This document shows, piece after piece, positions 23,626-34,719 of a stretch of 64,000 nucleotides of DNA (position 1 is its first letter; the number at the start of each line of letters is the position of its first letter). The stretch is from Lineus longissimus (lineage: Eukaryota; Nemertea; Pilidiophora; Heteronemertea; Lineidae). The notes below the pieces were generated by a model. The model saw nothing but the letters and a program-made list of their open reading frames with translations, did no database searches and was not told the DNA's origin. The position numbers were made by a program, and so were the translations under genes. The DNA is taken from NCBI RefSeq assembly GCF_910592395.1, contig NC_088311.1:5520501-5584500 (forward strand), written 5' to 3'.

Positions 23626-26600
23626 ATGAAAAGGATGGCGAATTTCAACCTTGAAAATGACATGAACAGTTTGCTCAAGTTTGATGCACCTTTATCAAAG
23701 GGCCCCATGATGAGATGGCAACGAAAGATGACTGAAAACTCAATGAATGGATCACTAATGAATGGGTCCATGAACTGTTCAGTCTCAAATACAAGCATAT
23801 CTACCTCAAAGACACCAATGAAATCCTCAAGTAGCAATTCAAGCATGTCCAGTGGCAATTTGAACAAGTCAAAGACTCCTTCTGGACTTACATTTAAAAC
23901 ACCAAAAGGTTAGTATAATTATGTCAAATGACTTAATGAACTGGTCACCAGAAAAAATACAATGTTTTGTACGGGAAAAAAGACATGAATCACTGATGTA
24001 CCAGGAAAAAAGTTAATTGAGATTGATATAATTATGAATCAAGGTAGTGGAATGATGGAATCAGAAATGGATGTTTTCACTATCAGTCTTTTTAATGAAT
24101 TTCAGGGAAAAAGAAGACCCCGGGTCGTGGAAGCAAGACGCCAAAAACACCAGGTGCAAGTGGTGCCGATCGATTTATCCCAAGCCGAAATTCCACGACA
24201 ATGGATATCAGCCATTACAAGATGACCCACAGCAATGATCAGAATGTTGACCCAGAGCTGACCAGCCCCTCCAAACTGCACTTCCAGAAAGCAATGTCGG
24301 ACAATCTCAATGGGGACTGTCTGGATAAGAAGATCTTGGCATTCAGAAAGAAGGCACCGCAGGCACCTGAAGGTACATGTATGACTGGAACTTTTCTTGT
24401 GTTGTGGGTTACCTTCTACTGGAGTAAATCTTCTGGCAAGGACAATTAGTGTTCTTAGTTAGCTTTTTCCCTTCAGTTCTTTGACTTTCAAAGGAGATTG
24501 CACTCTTGTAAATTGATAGAGTTGGCAAAGTTTGATTAGATCTATTATTCATTGCCCTAGTTTTAATCATGACCGTTAATGTCTTTTTATTTTAGGTCAT
24601 CTAAACAACATGAGAGTATTATACAGTCAGAGTAAGACGCCAGGGTCTTCAGTAAGGAAGACAACACGAGTGATACCCCAGGTGCCAGAAAGGATCCTTG
24701 ATGCTCCAGACATCCTGGATGATTATTGTAAGTGACGTCTTAACACACTGTAACTATAAAATGATACAAGATACGTCATGTTGGCCACCCAACATCTTTT
24801 AAAGCCCGGTCTACACTAGCCAACATGAACCAACAAATGTTTGCCAACATTCGCCAGCATCGTGTTGGGCCTTGTTGCAGAGGCATGTTTGCTATTGTTT
24901 GCCAGTGTGGACGGGTCCAAAAACAAGTGAAAACATCAGCCAACTTGTTGGCCAATGTTGGCCTATGTTAGGCCATGCTACTTCTGAACAACATGTTGGT
25001 TGGTGTTGGGCAATCAGCAGCCAATCAGGGAACAGATTTGGATCATGTGATGGAGCTACTGGGACAAAATGGCAGTCTCAATGAAAGATAGAGAATGGCA
25101 ATTTCAAGAAATTGAACACTTAATTTCGGAATACGAAAAGCTTCATCCATCCGCAGGAAATTCTTGAGGCTTTTGAAGTCTGAGGCCATTAACTCTTGAA
25201 GGAGGCAGTGATAGGCCTCATGCATGCTTTTTCCACAAGTATGGCTTTTGTCAGTTGCGGCGGCGACGGGGGTTAATCACAACTGAAAGAATTGCTGCTG
25301 AAGCACCTAGGCATGCTTTCTTCCTGTGGTTCTCCATTGTTTTAAAGAAAAAATGAAGAGAAATGATTGATTTTCCCTCCAAATTGCCCTCAAATTCATG
25401 CCAAACACGGCCAAACTTAGTCAAACTTGTTTGGCAATGTTTGCCTGTGTTTGATAGTGTGGACGGGTCCCCAAACATTCGCCAACATGATGTTGGCTCA
25501 TGTTGGCCAACAATTGTTGGCGAATGTTTGCTAGTGTAGACCAGGCTTAAGAATGTTCCAATTTCTGTTTGTTTTGATGATTGGCCTTGGATAAAGAAAA
25601 CAATGCTTCCTAAAAATGTCCTTATATTAATTGTTTTTCGTTGGTGATCTTATTTCCAGACTTAAACCTTCTGGATTGGTCCGCCAACAACCATCTGGCG
25701 GTTGCTCTAGGGCCTGCTGTGTACATCTGGAATGCCAGCTCGGGAGAGATTGTCCAGCTTTTCCAGATGGAGAATAGTGAAGAATACGTCTCCTCTGTGG
25801 CGTGGATCAAGGAAGGAAACTATCTGGCTGTGGGGACCAGTGGTGCTGAAGTTCAGGTTAGTTGAGAGACAGTGGAAATTGGAAGACCTTGTTCTGTCGT
25901 TGCCAGTCCTTCAAATTAGATGTGAGCTTCTTTGTGTGGCAGTTTGGTACCAAGGCAACTAGAATTAGATATCCAACATGAATTGTAAAAAAATTTATGT
26001 AAGCATCACCATGCTCAAAGAAAGATTTCCAGGTTACCATTGTACCACTACCAGTCCAGTCCTAGTATACTGCAGTGATACTCTAGCACTATTAACACTG
26101 AAGAAAAATGTGTCTTTTCATTCTGATTTTTAAGTCTCTTTTGTTTAGCTTTGGGATGTAGCTCAACAGAAGCGCTTGAGAACCATGACCAGTCAAGCTT
26201 CAAGGATTGGAGCACTATCCTGGAATTCATTTATTTTGAGCAGGTACGATATGTGAAAGTGTTAAAAGTACATGGTCAGTGAAAAACTCTTTTAGCTGAC
26301 ACCTCTGCAGGAAACCCTCTTTATTAAGGACACTCACTTTTTGTTAAAGAGAAGTTCTATTTCACATCTTTATCAATTTACCTTATGACTCTCACTTGGT
26401 CAAAACATTGTCGGTCACGCACTGTCTCTAGAGCAATGGAGATTTCAAAATGTAAATTTAATCTTTTTTTCAATAACATTTCAGTGGATCACGCTCTGGC
26501 GCCATTCACCATCATGACGTGCGCATTGCTGAACACCATGTAGCATCTCTAGAGAGTCACAGTCAGGAGGTGTGTGGCTTGAAGTGGTCCCCTGATGGAC

Positions 26601-27799
26601 GCTACCTCGGAAGTGGCGGCAACGATAATGTTCTGAATATTTGGTCGGCAGAGTCCACGGGAAGTCCTCTTCACACTTTCACCCAACACATGGCTGCAGT
26701 GAAGGTAAGCTGGTGAAATTAATACTTCATAAAGGCAAAGCTTTAAAAAAGTTGGGACGGGAGTAACAAGACTTAGAATATATTGTTGATATGGTGTGGG
26801 TTTCAGGTCATTGTTGGTTGTTTGAACTTAGAAAGTCCTTTTGATGTCTCTTTAATTGTGTGTGGATTTTCTAATTCCAGGCCCTTGCATGGTGTCCATG
26901 GCAGCCAAGTGTTCTTGCTAGTGGTGGAGGAACAGCAGACAGACACATTCGTTTCTGGAACTGCAACACTGGGGTTTGTCTGAACAGTGTGGACACCAAA
27001 TCTCAGGTAGGAATAACTGAAAAAGTCAATTTCTAGGCTTTGGAAGCTGGGGTGGGGTGGTCCAGAGTATTCTGTCTGCGAGTGCGAGAAGACATCCTGG
27101 CTCAATGAAGAAAGCCACTTGCAACTTTCTTGTTGGTTTTCTTTTAATGTGTTTTCTCCCAGATGAATAAGCAAGCCAGAGATGTTGTCGAAACAGAGGC
27201 TGAATTCATTGACCATGAAATTGAAGACTTCGTGAATATTCTCACTACCATTTTGAGAAGTGTCCTCTAGCTCGACCTTCCACTTCGTGTCAGTCCACAT
27301 TCAGTATTGGCCTTCTGGTATTTATCATTCTGTATACCATTTCAGGTGTGCGCTCTTCAGTGGTCGACTCACTACAAAGAACTGATCTCAAGCCATGGCT
27401 TCGCGCAGAATCAGCTAACAATTTGGAAATATCCAACCATGACCAAAGTCACAGAGTTAGAGGGTAAGTAGGTTGCAGATCATTGTGATAAGTTCAACAA
27501 GAGTTCAGAACTCCTTCAGTCGGTTCAAGCAGGGAACTTTATAACAGAAAAAAGGAAAGCTGATTCAATCCAACTCCTAAAACGGTTGATTTTAAACAAG
27601 TTTTTGTTCCTCTCCAGGTCACACAGCGCGAGTCCTTCACATGGCAATGTCACCAGATGGCACCACAGTGGTCTCCGCAGCCGCTGACGAAACGCTACGA
27701 TTATGGAAATGTTTTGCAGTCGACCAAGAGAAGAAAACTAAGGGCACGAAAACAATCGCTACGAAACCTAACTCATTATTGAGCTTAAGAAGGCTCTAG
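23626..27799 (+). CDS. CDC20: Cell division cycle protein 20 (APC/C co-activator)
   Basis: Activator and substrate receptor of the anaphase-promoting complex and target of Mad2. Exons: 23626-23908, 24106-24372, 24596-24727, 25660-25856, 26149-26243, 26485-26704, 26881-27006, 27346-27463, 27618-27799; 539 residues. Seen: conserved start [18 protein letters not shown] and RWQRK, many SP/TP sites, C-box DRFIPSR (116-122), Mad2-binding motif [16 protein letters not shown] (~168-184), and a seven-bladed WD40 propeller (~230-515) with [28 protein letters not shown] and [14 protein letters not shown]. The second ATG (23635) has the better context and matches the human start; the first adds MKR. I see no KEN box, and the protein ends LSLRRL, without the C-terminal Ile-Arg tail usual in Cdc20. 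The Harbinger remnant lies in intron 3. Confidence 0.5.
24803..25547 (-). mobile_element. PIF/Harbinger-type element remnant (745 bp)
   Basis: Terminal inverted repeats AGCCCGGTCTACACTAGC (left) and GCTAGTGTAGACCAGGCT (right) are flanked by TAA on both sides (24800-24802 and 25548-25550). A TAA/TTA target duplication is the PIF/Harbinger hallmark. The sub-terminal parts repeat CCAACATG and GTTGGC words. The minus strand encodes a broken transposase N-terminus: RRRRN, then KPYLWKKH, then [20 protein letters not shown] and FLRMDEAFR, which resembles the RRRRR-W-HP and NFLRM segments of Harbinger transposases. It has stops and frameshifts, so it is not autonomous. Its site is CDC20 intron 3. Confidence 0.5.
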
Positions 27800-29393
27800 A
27801 CCGATATGTGATAAACATTCCTGAACTGTTGTGTAGACAGTGCAATAATTTATGAAACATGCAAGTTTGTGTCAAGACTGAGTGACAGTGCTTTGCCAAT
27901 GGCGCATTCATTGTGCTTTATTCTGCGGGAATCTGGAGATGTACTGTATGTGCATTCAAGTGTGAAGCTGAGGATAAGGACTCGTGCACAATTGGATCAT
28001 AGACTTGAAAGATTGCATGAATATGATTTGTGCATTTCTGTGAATGCATGTCTTACTAACTTCTTTATCATGTGAAAACTATGCTGTTTAGTGGACTGTT
28101 AATTGATGATCATGAATAAATGAGAAAAAAAAGATTATTTAGTAACATGGTGTTGGTGTTATTCTACTATGTAGTACAGGAGACTAGGATAATGAGGGCC
28201 AAACTTGCTCTCTGAAGAGATGATACATGTATTTCAGTGGTCTTTGTCATCAATCTGGGAAAACCCTGAGTACTCCCAAGACTAGTGAAGACGACGTCAA
28301 ATTAACGATGCCAACTGTGCTGGAATTTGACCTTTTTAAGGTCATTACATTAACACAACTATTGTGTGCTAGATTGAGATACAAGACTCTGCTGAGGTTC
28401 TCCTGTCATCATAAAACCAAGGACCCTGTCACAACAACCTTTTTTCGCATCGAGCTGTCATTCTCGGAAAGTTGCATGCACAACTGATTAGGACTTTTAT
28501 AAGAGACTGTGCAAGTCTGTGCAAAAGATCTTCCCAAAGACCAGGGTTGATTGTGACCATACTAAGGGTGCTGTAGCTGTCCCAAGTTCACCACACCACA
28601 ACTGAATGAAGGGCAAGAAGAATCTTGTAAAACAAAGACCCCAGGACCAGAAGGTTGGGGAAGAGGTTCCTACTTTTCCAGAGGGTTGTCATCTCCGATG
28701 GGTGTGATTATGTCCAGAGAAAAGGTGGCTTACGATGGACACCGGTCGTCGCCCATTGATATGGACTCTGAGCCGTTCCACAGTCCATCTAGCCTCACTT
28801 TTGTAGAGAGATGAGCTTGTCGATCTTCACCAGCTGCTCTTACATCTCGTGACAAGAGCGGTGACCCAAAGAAAGAAAGATCACTGTGGTCTTCATCATC
28901 TTGACATCCACCAGAACACCAGCTGACCAAATTTCAAATAGTCGTCCGGCACAGAACCAAAGACAACTGCCATTATCCATGCGTTGAGATGAAGTTTTGT
29001 TAACAAGATCCATGAAGTTGGGGCAGAAAAAACCCAGACAATGCAGTTCGTTCATTTATAATCTTTTTAATATTCAAAGACAGGAGTACTATACATGTAC
29101 ATATTCACAGATTTACAATACCAATGGAGACAAAGTACATTTTAAAACACCACACATGAACAATATAAGAAATGTCTAGAATTACATACAAAAATTCAGG
29201 CTAATTTCCCCAAGCCATCTTTGCAAAAATGACTTCCTGATTGCAAACTATCAAGTTCAGCGCAAAATTGTTCACCCAAATGAAGAACAGACACTTTGCA
29301 ATGCACTCAAATCATGATTTCACTTCACTATAAGGTGCTATGGATCAGGTCTGTGGGTTCCTCATTGATGTCCTGATATCCACTAGTTGGTCC
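27800..29393. other. CDC20 and TRAPPC5 convergent 3' regions
   Basis: 1.6 kb between two convergent stop codons. AATAAA at 28115-28120 is followed by an A-rich run and probably ends CDC20. The minus-strand open stretch at 28730-29055 has no recognised similarity. No gene is seen. Confidence 0.5.
28115..28120 (+). terminator. CDC20 poly(A) signal AATAAA
   Basis: A canonical hexamer 316 bases after the CDC20 TAG, followed within ten bases by an A-rich run and then GT-rich sequence (GGTGTTGGTGTT), the usual arrangement of a metazoan poly(A) site. Confidence 0.5.
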
Positions 29394-31634
29394 CTATCGA
29401 CCTTCTATGCTCTTGTCCCTGGTGATGACCGACTCATCAAATTTGATCATGTAAGTTGTTCCTTTATGTCTGTGAACAGTCACTTTAGCTGGCTGGAAAA
29501 AACAACTGGTTCACTATAATCTACATTAAGATGTTCTCAAATGTGATAATAATAATAAGGGTGAGAATTATTTTACCTCAAGTTTATCTCTAACCAAACA
29601 CAGCTTAGCCAAATGCATCAAGATGATGCATTTAGTTACTGAATAACACAGAAAAGGTATGATTATTGGAGGTGATATCATCTTTGTGGATGGTGGTTCA
29701 TAAGTTGATAATTGGTCAATTTGAGTACAAAAGAACTTAAACAATACTTACAAAATTACACCCATTTAATACTGCTTCAATAATTCCTGCAGTAAAGGCA
29801 GCACAGTTGAGGTTACCTGCAGAAAGATCAAGATTATCTTAAGAATTAATCCTGATCAAGAATGAATGATGTCAGGGGGAGGGTCCTAGCTAATGGGGTG
29901 CTGAAAAGCATTTGTAGATCAGAAGATCCATCCTGATATCCTTATATCCTAATATTTAGCCATTTTGTAAAAATTTCTGAAGTACCTTGGATCATGAACT
30001 ACTGGATTCCCATTTTTCTTCATAATTTGATATGAAAACAATATTTTTCACCAGCCTTACCTTTATCTTTAGGTACTGATATAAACTTGTTGACTAATGG
30101 TTCCTTTTCAATTATATAATCTGTTATATTGTCAAGGTTAGTAACATTGGTTCTAAAGCGGCAAAAATTATCTCATTTATTATGGAAAAATTCAGGATTA
30201 GCAGCAGCCTCAATGTGCTTAGCTGTAGGCTCAGCTGGTAGCTTCGACTCCCCCCTCACACTGTTGAGAGTCGAACTGAGTCTGGGTCAAATTTGGCAGA
30301 AAGGAACACAACCATTTTTTGAAAACATTTAAAATCAAAAAATAATTTTTCGTAATTTAATACTTCATCTTGAAAAGGATACATGTTTTATCATCCTCGT
30401 TGTCCTGCTCAAGCATATCAGCCTCTCTTCCAAATAAAGTCTGAAAAACAAAATACCCCCGGTATGGTCATTTTACATGGTTATAAAAGTAAACCAAACA
30501 GATGTACATGTTTAGCCAACTCCTTTGCAATTAAAACTTGGGATGCTGTTATAGTTTTAATGGTCCTTGCAATGAATTCTCAAGACACCAGATATTTCAT
30601 TCAATATCTGTTGATGGTAAAATTACTTCTGTCAGATTAGAACGTATGATATGAGATTTTAATATTCCTTGAGTTAACAAAATAATAGTCTTACCTTCCA
30701 CAGATTTCCCTTGATGAAGTTCAACATGTTGACCACTTTTGTTTCTCTTTTGAAGTTTTTCTCTCTGAAGAATACCACATCTAGAATTCGGACTCCAACA
30801 TGCTGCCCAAGTTCAGACAGCCTGAAAAAATATTAAATCTGCAATGTACATACTATTTGTAATGTAATCTAATTTGCCTCCACATTCCAGATCCAGAAGA
30901 CAAGCTGAAACGTGGAAGGAAGTGTATCACAAATTGAGATGTATTTTTATGTTTGCATTTTCACAGTCTGCTTTAGAGGTATGGCAAATACCAACCCTCT
31001 TGGAGAAACAATCTTTACATCATAAATACAATGATGTATGCCTAGCCTATTCCAGTTGAAAGAAATTGATAAGATGAGAAGAAAAGAAAAGTGACATACC
31101 GATTTTGTAACTCTGGTACTGTGTACACACGATTCTGAGCATACTGTACTATTTCTGAGAACAGCAGTGCAAAGGTCCCAATGTTAATCTGCAAAACAAT
31201 GTCAATGATCATTAATAATGATCAATGTAATATATCATCATCATTAAAATGAAATAAACAAGTCTACCACTGCCTACCAGAATTATTTTCGACATAATAC
31301 ATAACATTTAAAGAGCATACAGTAAGTAGGCTTGTTGATTCGCAGTTTAACTCTTGGGTTTGGTTAGAATCCGTGGAGTATTAAGAGGCTATTTAAGACC
31401 TGTCGAATTTAGGGTACACTTCTCCAGTCAAAGGCAGTGAGAGTGACAAATACAGCTTTATGGACATTTTTCAAAGTAAATAAAAGAAATCTAGCATTAG
31501 CATGGGGTATCACCGTGTAGCATATGGTATTATCTTTTAGTCAATGCGCCTTATTTTTTCATATATACCTCTACTTTTCCTTTATTGAGAGGTTTGTCAA
31601 GAATACTCTGCTTTTGCCTGATTATTGACGCCAT
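29394..31634 (-). CDS. TRAPPC5: TRAPP complex subunit 5 (Trs31)
   Basis: Core subunit of the TRAPP tethering and Rab1/Rab11 exchange complexes on the Golgi. Exons (minus): 31569-31634, 31100-31188, 30695-30821, 30383-30440, 30061-30120, 29752-29816, 29394-29492; 187 residues, against 188 in human. Diagnostic segments: FALLFSEIVQYAQNRVYTVP, LGQHVGVRILDVV, RETKVVNMLNFIKGNLWK, ADMLEQDNEDDKTYYIIEKE, NCAAFTAGIIEAVLNG and the end MIKFDESVITRDKSIEGR. The whole Bet3-like fold is present. Its intron between 30383 and 30120 is U12-type. The gene converges on CDC20 and is head-to-head with the first TLCD4 gene. Confidence 0.5.
30121..30382 (-). other. U12-type intron of TRAPPC5
   Basis: On the minus strand the donor reads GTATCCTTTT, matching the minor-spliceosome consensus, and the 3' end reads AACCTTGACAATATAACAG. 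The CCTTGAC branch-site match lies about ten bases before the acceptor. It splits the Tyr codon in KTYYIIE. Confidence 0.5.
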
Positions 31635-32786
31635 GTTTGTTTTATCTGAGCATGCGCAGTCGACCTTGACTCAGGCTTGACCTCACGAACATGCTTGTTT
31701 GTTGACATGACTTTTTATGAATTTTTATCCGCTACAGGTCCACTTTTGTAGCTGAAATCGGCATTTACACTTGAATAGTATGTTAGGTTTGCGACCTTCG
31801 TAGTTCTGTGCATGCGACCGAGCGATATTGTGAAATAATTAATGTCCGAAAATAGGGACATGATATAGTGCAACCAGTCATAGGTTTGCATATACCGTTG
31901 CCTATGGTATGCTGGGCCTATGTACAACGAATCTATTATCGGATTTGAATCCCCCCCCCCCCCCCCGAGACGAGCAAGAAAACATTTCCTCTTTTCTTTT
32001 TCTGCTTCATTTACATTTCAATTTCATCAAGGAAACCCCAAATTGTATCCACTGGGAGCATTGGTCCCTGGCCTTGCCAAAGACGCTGGCACACAATCTT
32101 GGTCCCTTTAACTCAGTTACTGGCAGCCTAGAGACTTGAGTAGGCCTACTGGTTTGGCCGTGTATCGTACTACTGCACCTCGTCAGCAGCGGGGAAAACA
32201 AAATCATCTTTTGATGTTGACATGTTGAGATGTTGTCATGATCCAGTTGCCAGTTGAGAGAATCGTGGTTCAGCTAGAAGTAGAAGCCATTTTTAATGAA
32301 AATCAATTTATACCCGACTTGTCCCTTGTAATTTTACTAATTGAGTTACTATTACTATTTATCTTTGGCCTACTTCTTTTGTCCTTCTCCATGCATGTCA
32401 TGATTGGGTCCAGCTTGAATCAATTTAATTCTGATGACCTTAATTTATGGCTTATTTACTTTGTCTATTCATGTAGTAGAGACCTGAACCACTACACCAT
32501 TGCAGCTCCATATGACTATCATCATTAATGACAATGTCATGAACTTTGTATTTCAGGTCACACTGTCCAAAGTTGAGTACGTACACTTGGCAATAACAAA
32601 ATCAATCTGAGAGTACTCTGTAGTGGTAGAAGAAATATAAAGTCATGACAGTGTTTCCATTTTAGCTGGACAGGGAAGAGAGGAAGAACAAGTTGTGACA
32701 GGAAATAACTTCCTCTTTCCTAACCTCCTGTTCCCGGTATAATTTCAGGCTGAGGTTATTGTTGTAACATAACAACAACAAGAAAC
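31635..32786. other. TRAPPC5/TLCD4 divergent promoter region
   Basis: 1.15 kb between the divergent start codons. It includes a run of 16 C at 31951-31966 and otherwise nothing recognisable. Open stretches here are short and unsupported. Confidence 0.5.
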
Positions 32787-34719
32787 ATGGCTCCGTGGGA
32801 TTTTTCCGCCACATTTATACCCGTGGCTGCTGCGAGTTTTGTCTTCTTTGTATCCCTGTCAAAAGTGATTTCCCCGTATGTGTCGTCAGTTCTGTCGTCG
32901 ACATATAGAAACCTGTCCCCTGCTGGAAAGGTGGACTGGAATAGCAGGTGAGTACCCTTTCAACATGATACTGTGACCACATCAGAAAATTTATATCTAT
33001 ATTCAACACACTTTTTGCTTTGCACATCCTTTGTCAAGGCGAATATCTTAACTCTGAATATTTTTTTGATTATATTTCCATAACCTACTGATCTAGTTGA
33101 TATTGCATCGAACTACATCTTGTATAGATAAGAAAGCTCATTCATTCATTATTGGTGTTGACCAATTTCATATAGATTGCATTGTTATTTTATTTTATAG
33201 CATTGTTATTTTTTCAGGGTTTCATCTTCCGTCCATGCTGCCATGGTAAGCAGCCTATGTGTATATATTCTGATGTTCGATTATCCAATATTCCAAGACA
33301 AAATATGGTGAGTTCTTGCCAAAATACGTTGGTTCCTGTTAGCTTGAACTGATGAGCTTTCAAATGCTGTTGTTCCGATGGTCTTGTTTGTTGTGTAAAT
33401 TGCAGAATTCCTTATTGAGTGTTTGCCTCAGTCAATCAGTAATCAGAAGTCCAGTAAAGGTTTTTTTGTAAGACGGAGAGTTTGTGTAAGCTGCCTCGTG
33501 CTTGTAGTAAAAATATAGGATTAAAACCTAAAGTTCAGAGAACCGTCATAACCAGTAAATAATTTTTTTTGGCTTACTTAGTCCTATCCAAGACCAAAGG
33601 ACAGTTACGATTTAAGTGATTCTTCTTTTCTTTTCAGGGGCGATTCACCGTATGTGAAAGCTAACTGTGCCATTGTAATCGGTTACATGACTGCAGGTAA
33701 GTGAGCATCAATCGACACATGGTGACCCACAATCTTGTCACTGTTTCTTCATAGTATACATACATACTATCACTGCCTTTTGAATATCTAGGGTCAGTCT
33801 TAATCATGCACGTCTTCTTTTTCAGATTTTGTCTTAATTCTGATATACTACAAATACATTGGAGAAGTATTCTACATATTTCATCATCTGGCCACAATAA
33901 TCCCATATCTAATGGTGATGGTGAGTATGCAAACATTTATATCAGTTCTGTTGTATTTGTCCATAGAAAGGACACTCATGAAGAGCAGAAGATGCTTAAA
34001 ACACGGCTGGGATTTTTCAATTGCCAGGTATAAGTCCTCGGGAGGACATCTTCATTATCAAATCTTAGTGTAGTACTGTGGAACCTCTCTTGCTGGACAG
34101 TATAAAGTGTGATTGTCTGTTTCAGGTTTATGGTGTCTTCAACTATTTTGCCAACTTCCGATTGATAGCTGAATTTTCAACTCCATTCATAAATAATCGG
34201 TAGGTACCCTATCAACGCCAAATCTAGGGTGAAAAAACCCCATAAGTTCCTTGTGCTGGACTCCTCCTCTCAGGCCAAAGACAAGGTTGCAGGGCTGATG
34301 ACGCAGCTTCTCTCATCGTCATCATTTTCATCATCCTGATCATTCTGGCATGTAACTATTGCTTGCCAACAGTCTTATAATTTGTATTTAATTTTTTTCA
34401 TTCTAGATGGTTTTTCGATGCATTGGGATATCCCCGAACATCCATCCAATATGTCTCCAATGGATTAGCCATGTCCACTGTCTTCTTCCTAGCTCGGATT
34501 CTCAGCATGCCCTTCTTCTATTATCGTATATACGAGGTTTATGGGACGGAACGCTATGTGGCCATTGGTTGGATGCATGGTTTCCTTATCTATCCATGTA
34601 TCATATTAGATATTATCAATACATTTTGGTTCTATAAGTTAGCTTTAGGTTGTAAAAAGGTTCTAAAATGCTTGTTTAATAAAGAGAGTACAAAAAATGT
34701 GCCTAAGAAAGACTTTTAG
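32787..34719 (+). CDS. TLCD4: TLC domain-containing protein 4 (TMEM56), copy A
   Basis: Multi-pass ER membrane protein with a TRAM-LAG1-CLN8 (TLC) domain; such proteins act in lipid or ceramide handling, exact reaction unknown. Exons: 32787-32947, 33218-33307, 33638-33696, 33826-33920, 34126-34199, 34407-34719; 263 residues, the length of human TLCD4. Seen: conserved VISPYVSSVLSSTYRNLSP, VDWNSRVSSSVHA, the FHH pair in YIFHHLA, NYFANFRLIAEFSTPFINNR and six to seven hydrophobic spans. The C-terminus KKDF fits a KKXX ER-retrieval signal. The paralog B follows 3.4 kb downstream with the same exon phases, so the pair arose by tandem duplication. Confidence 0.5.

Noticed and set aside
25043-25478. 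Frames in CDC20 intron 3 as host exons
   Set aside because: They belong to the Harbinger remnant and are antisense to CDC20.
28730-29055. Minus-strand frame SWCSGGCQDDEDHSDLSFFG
   Set aside because: No recognised family, short, and inside the convergent 3' regions.
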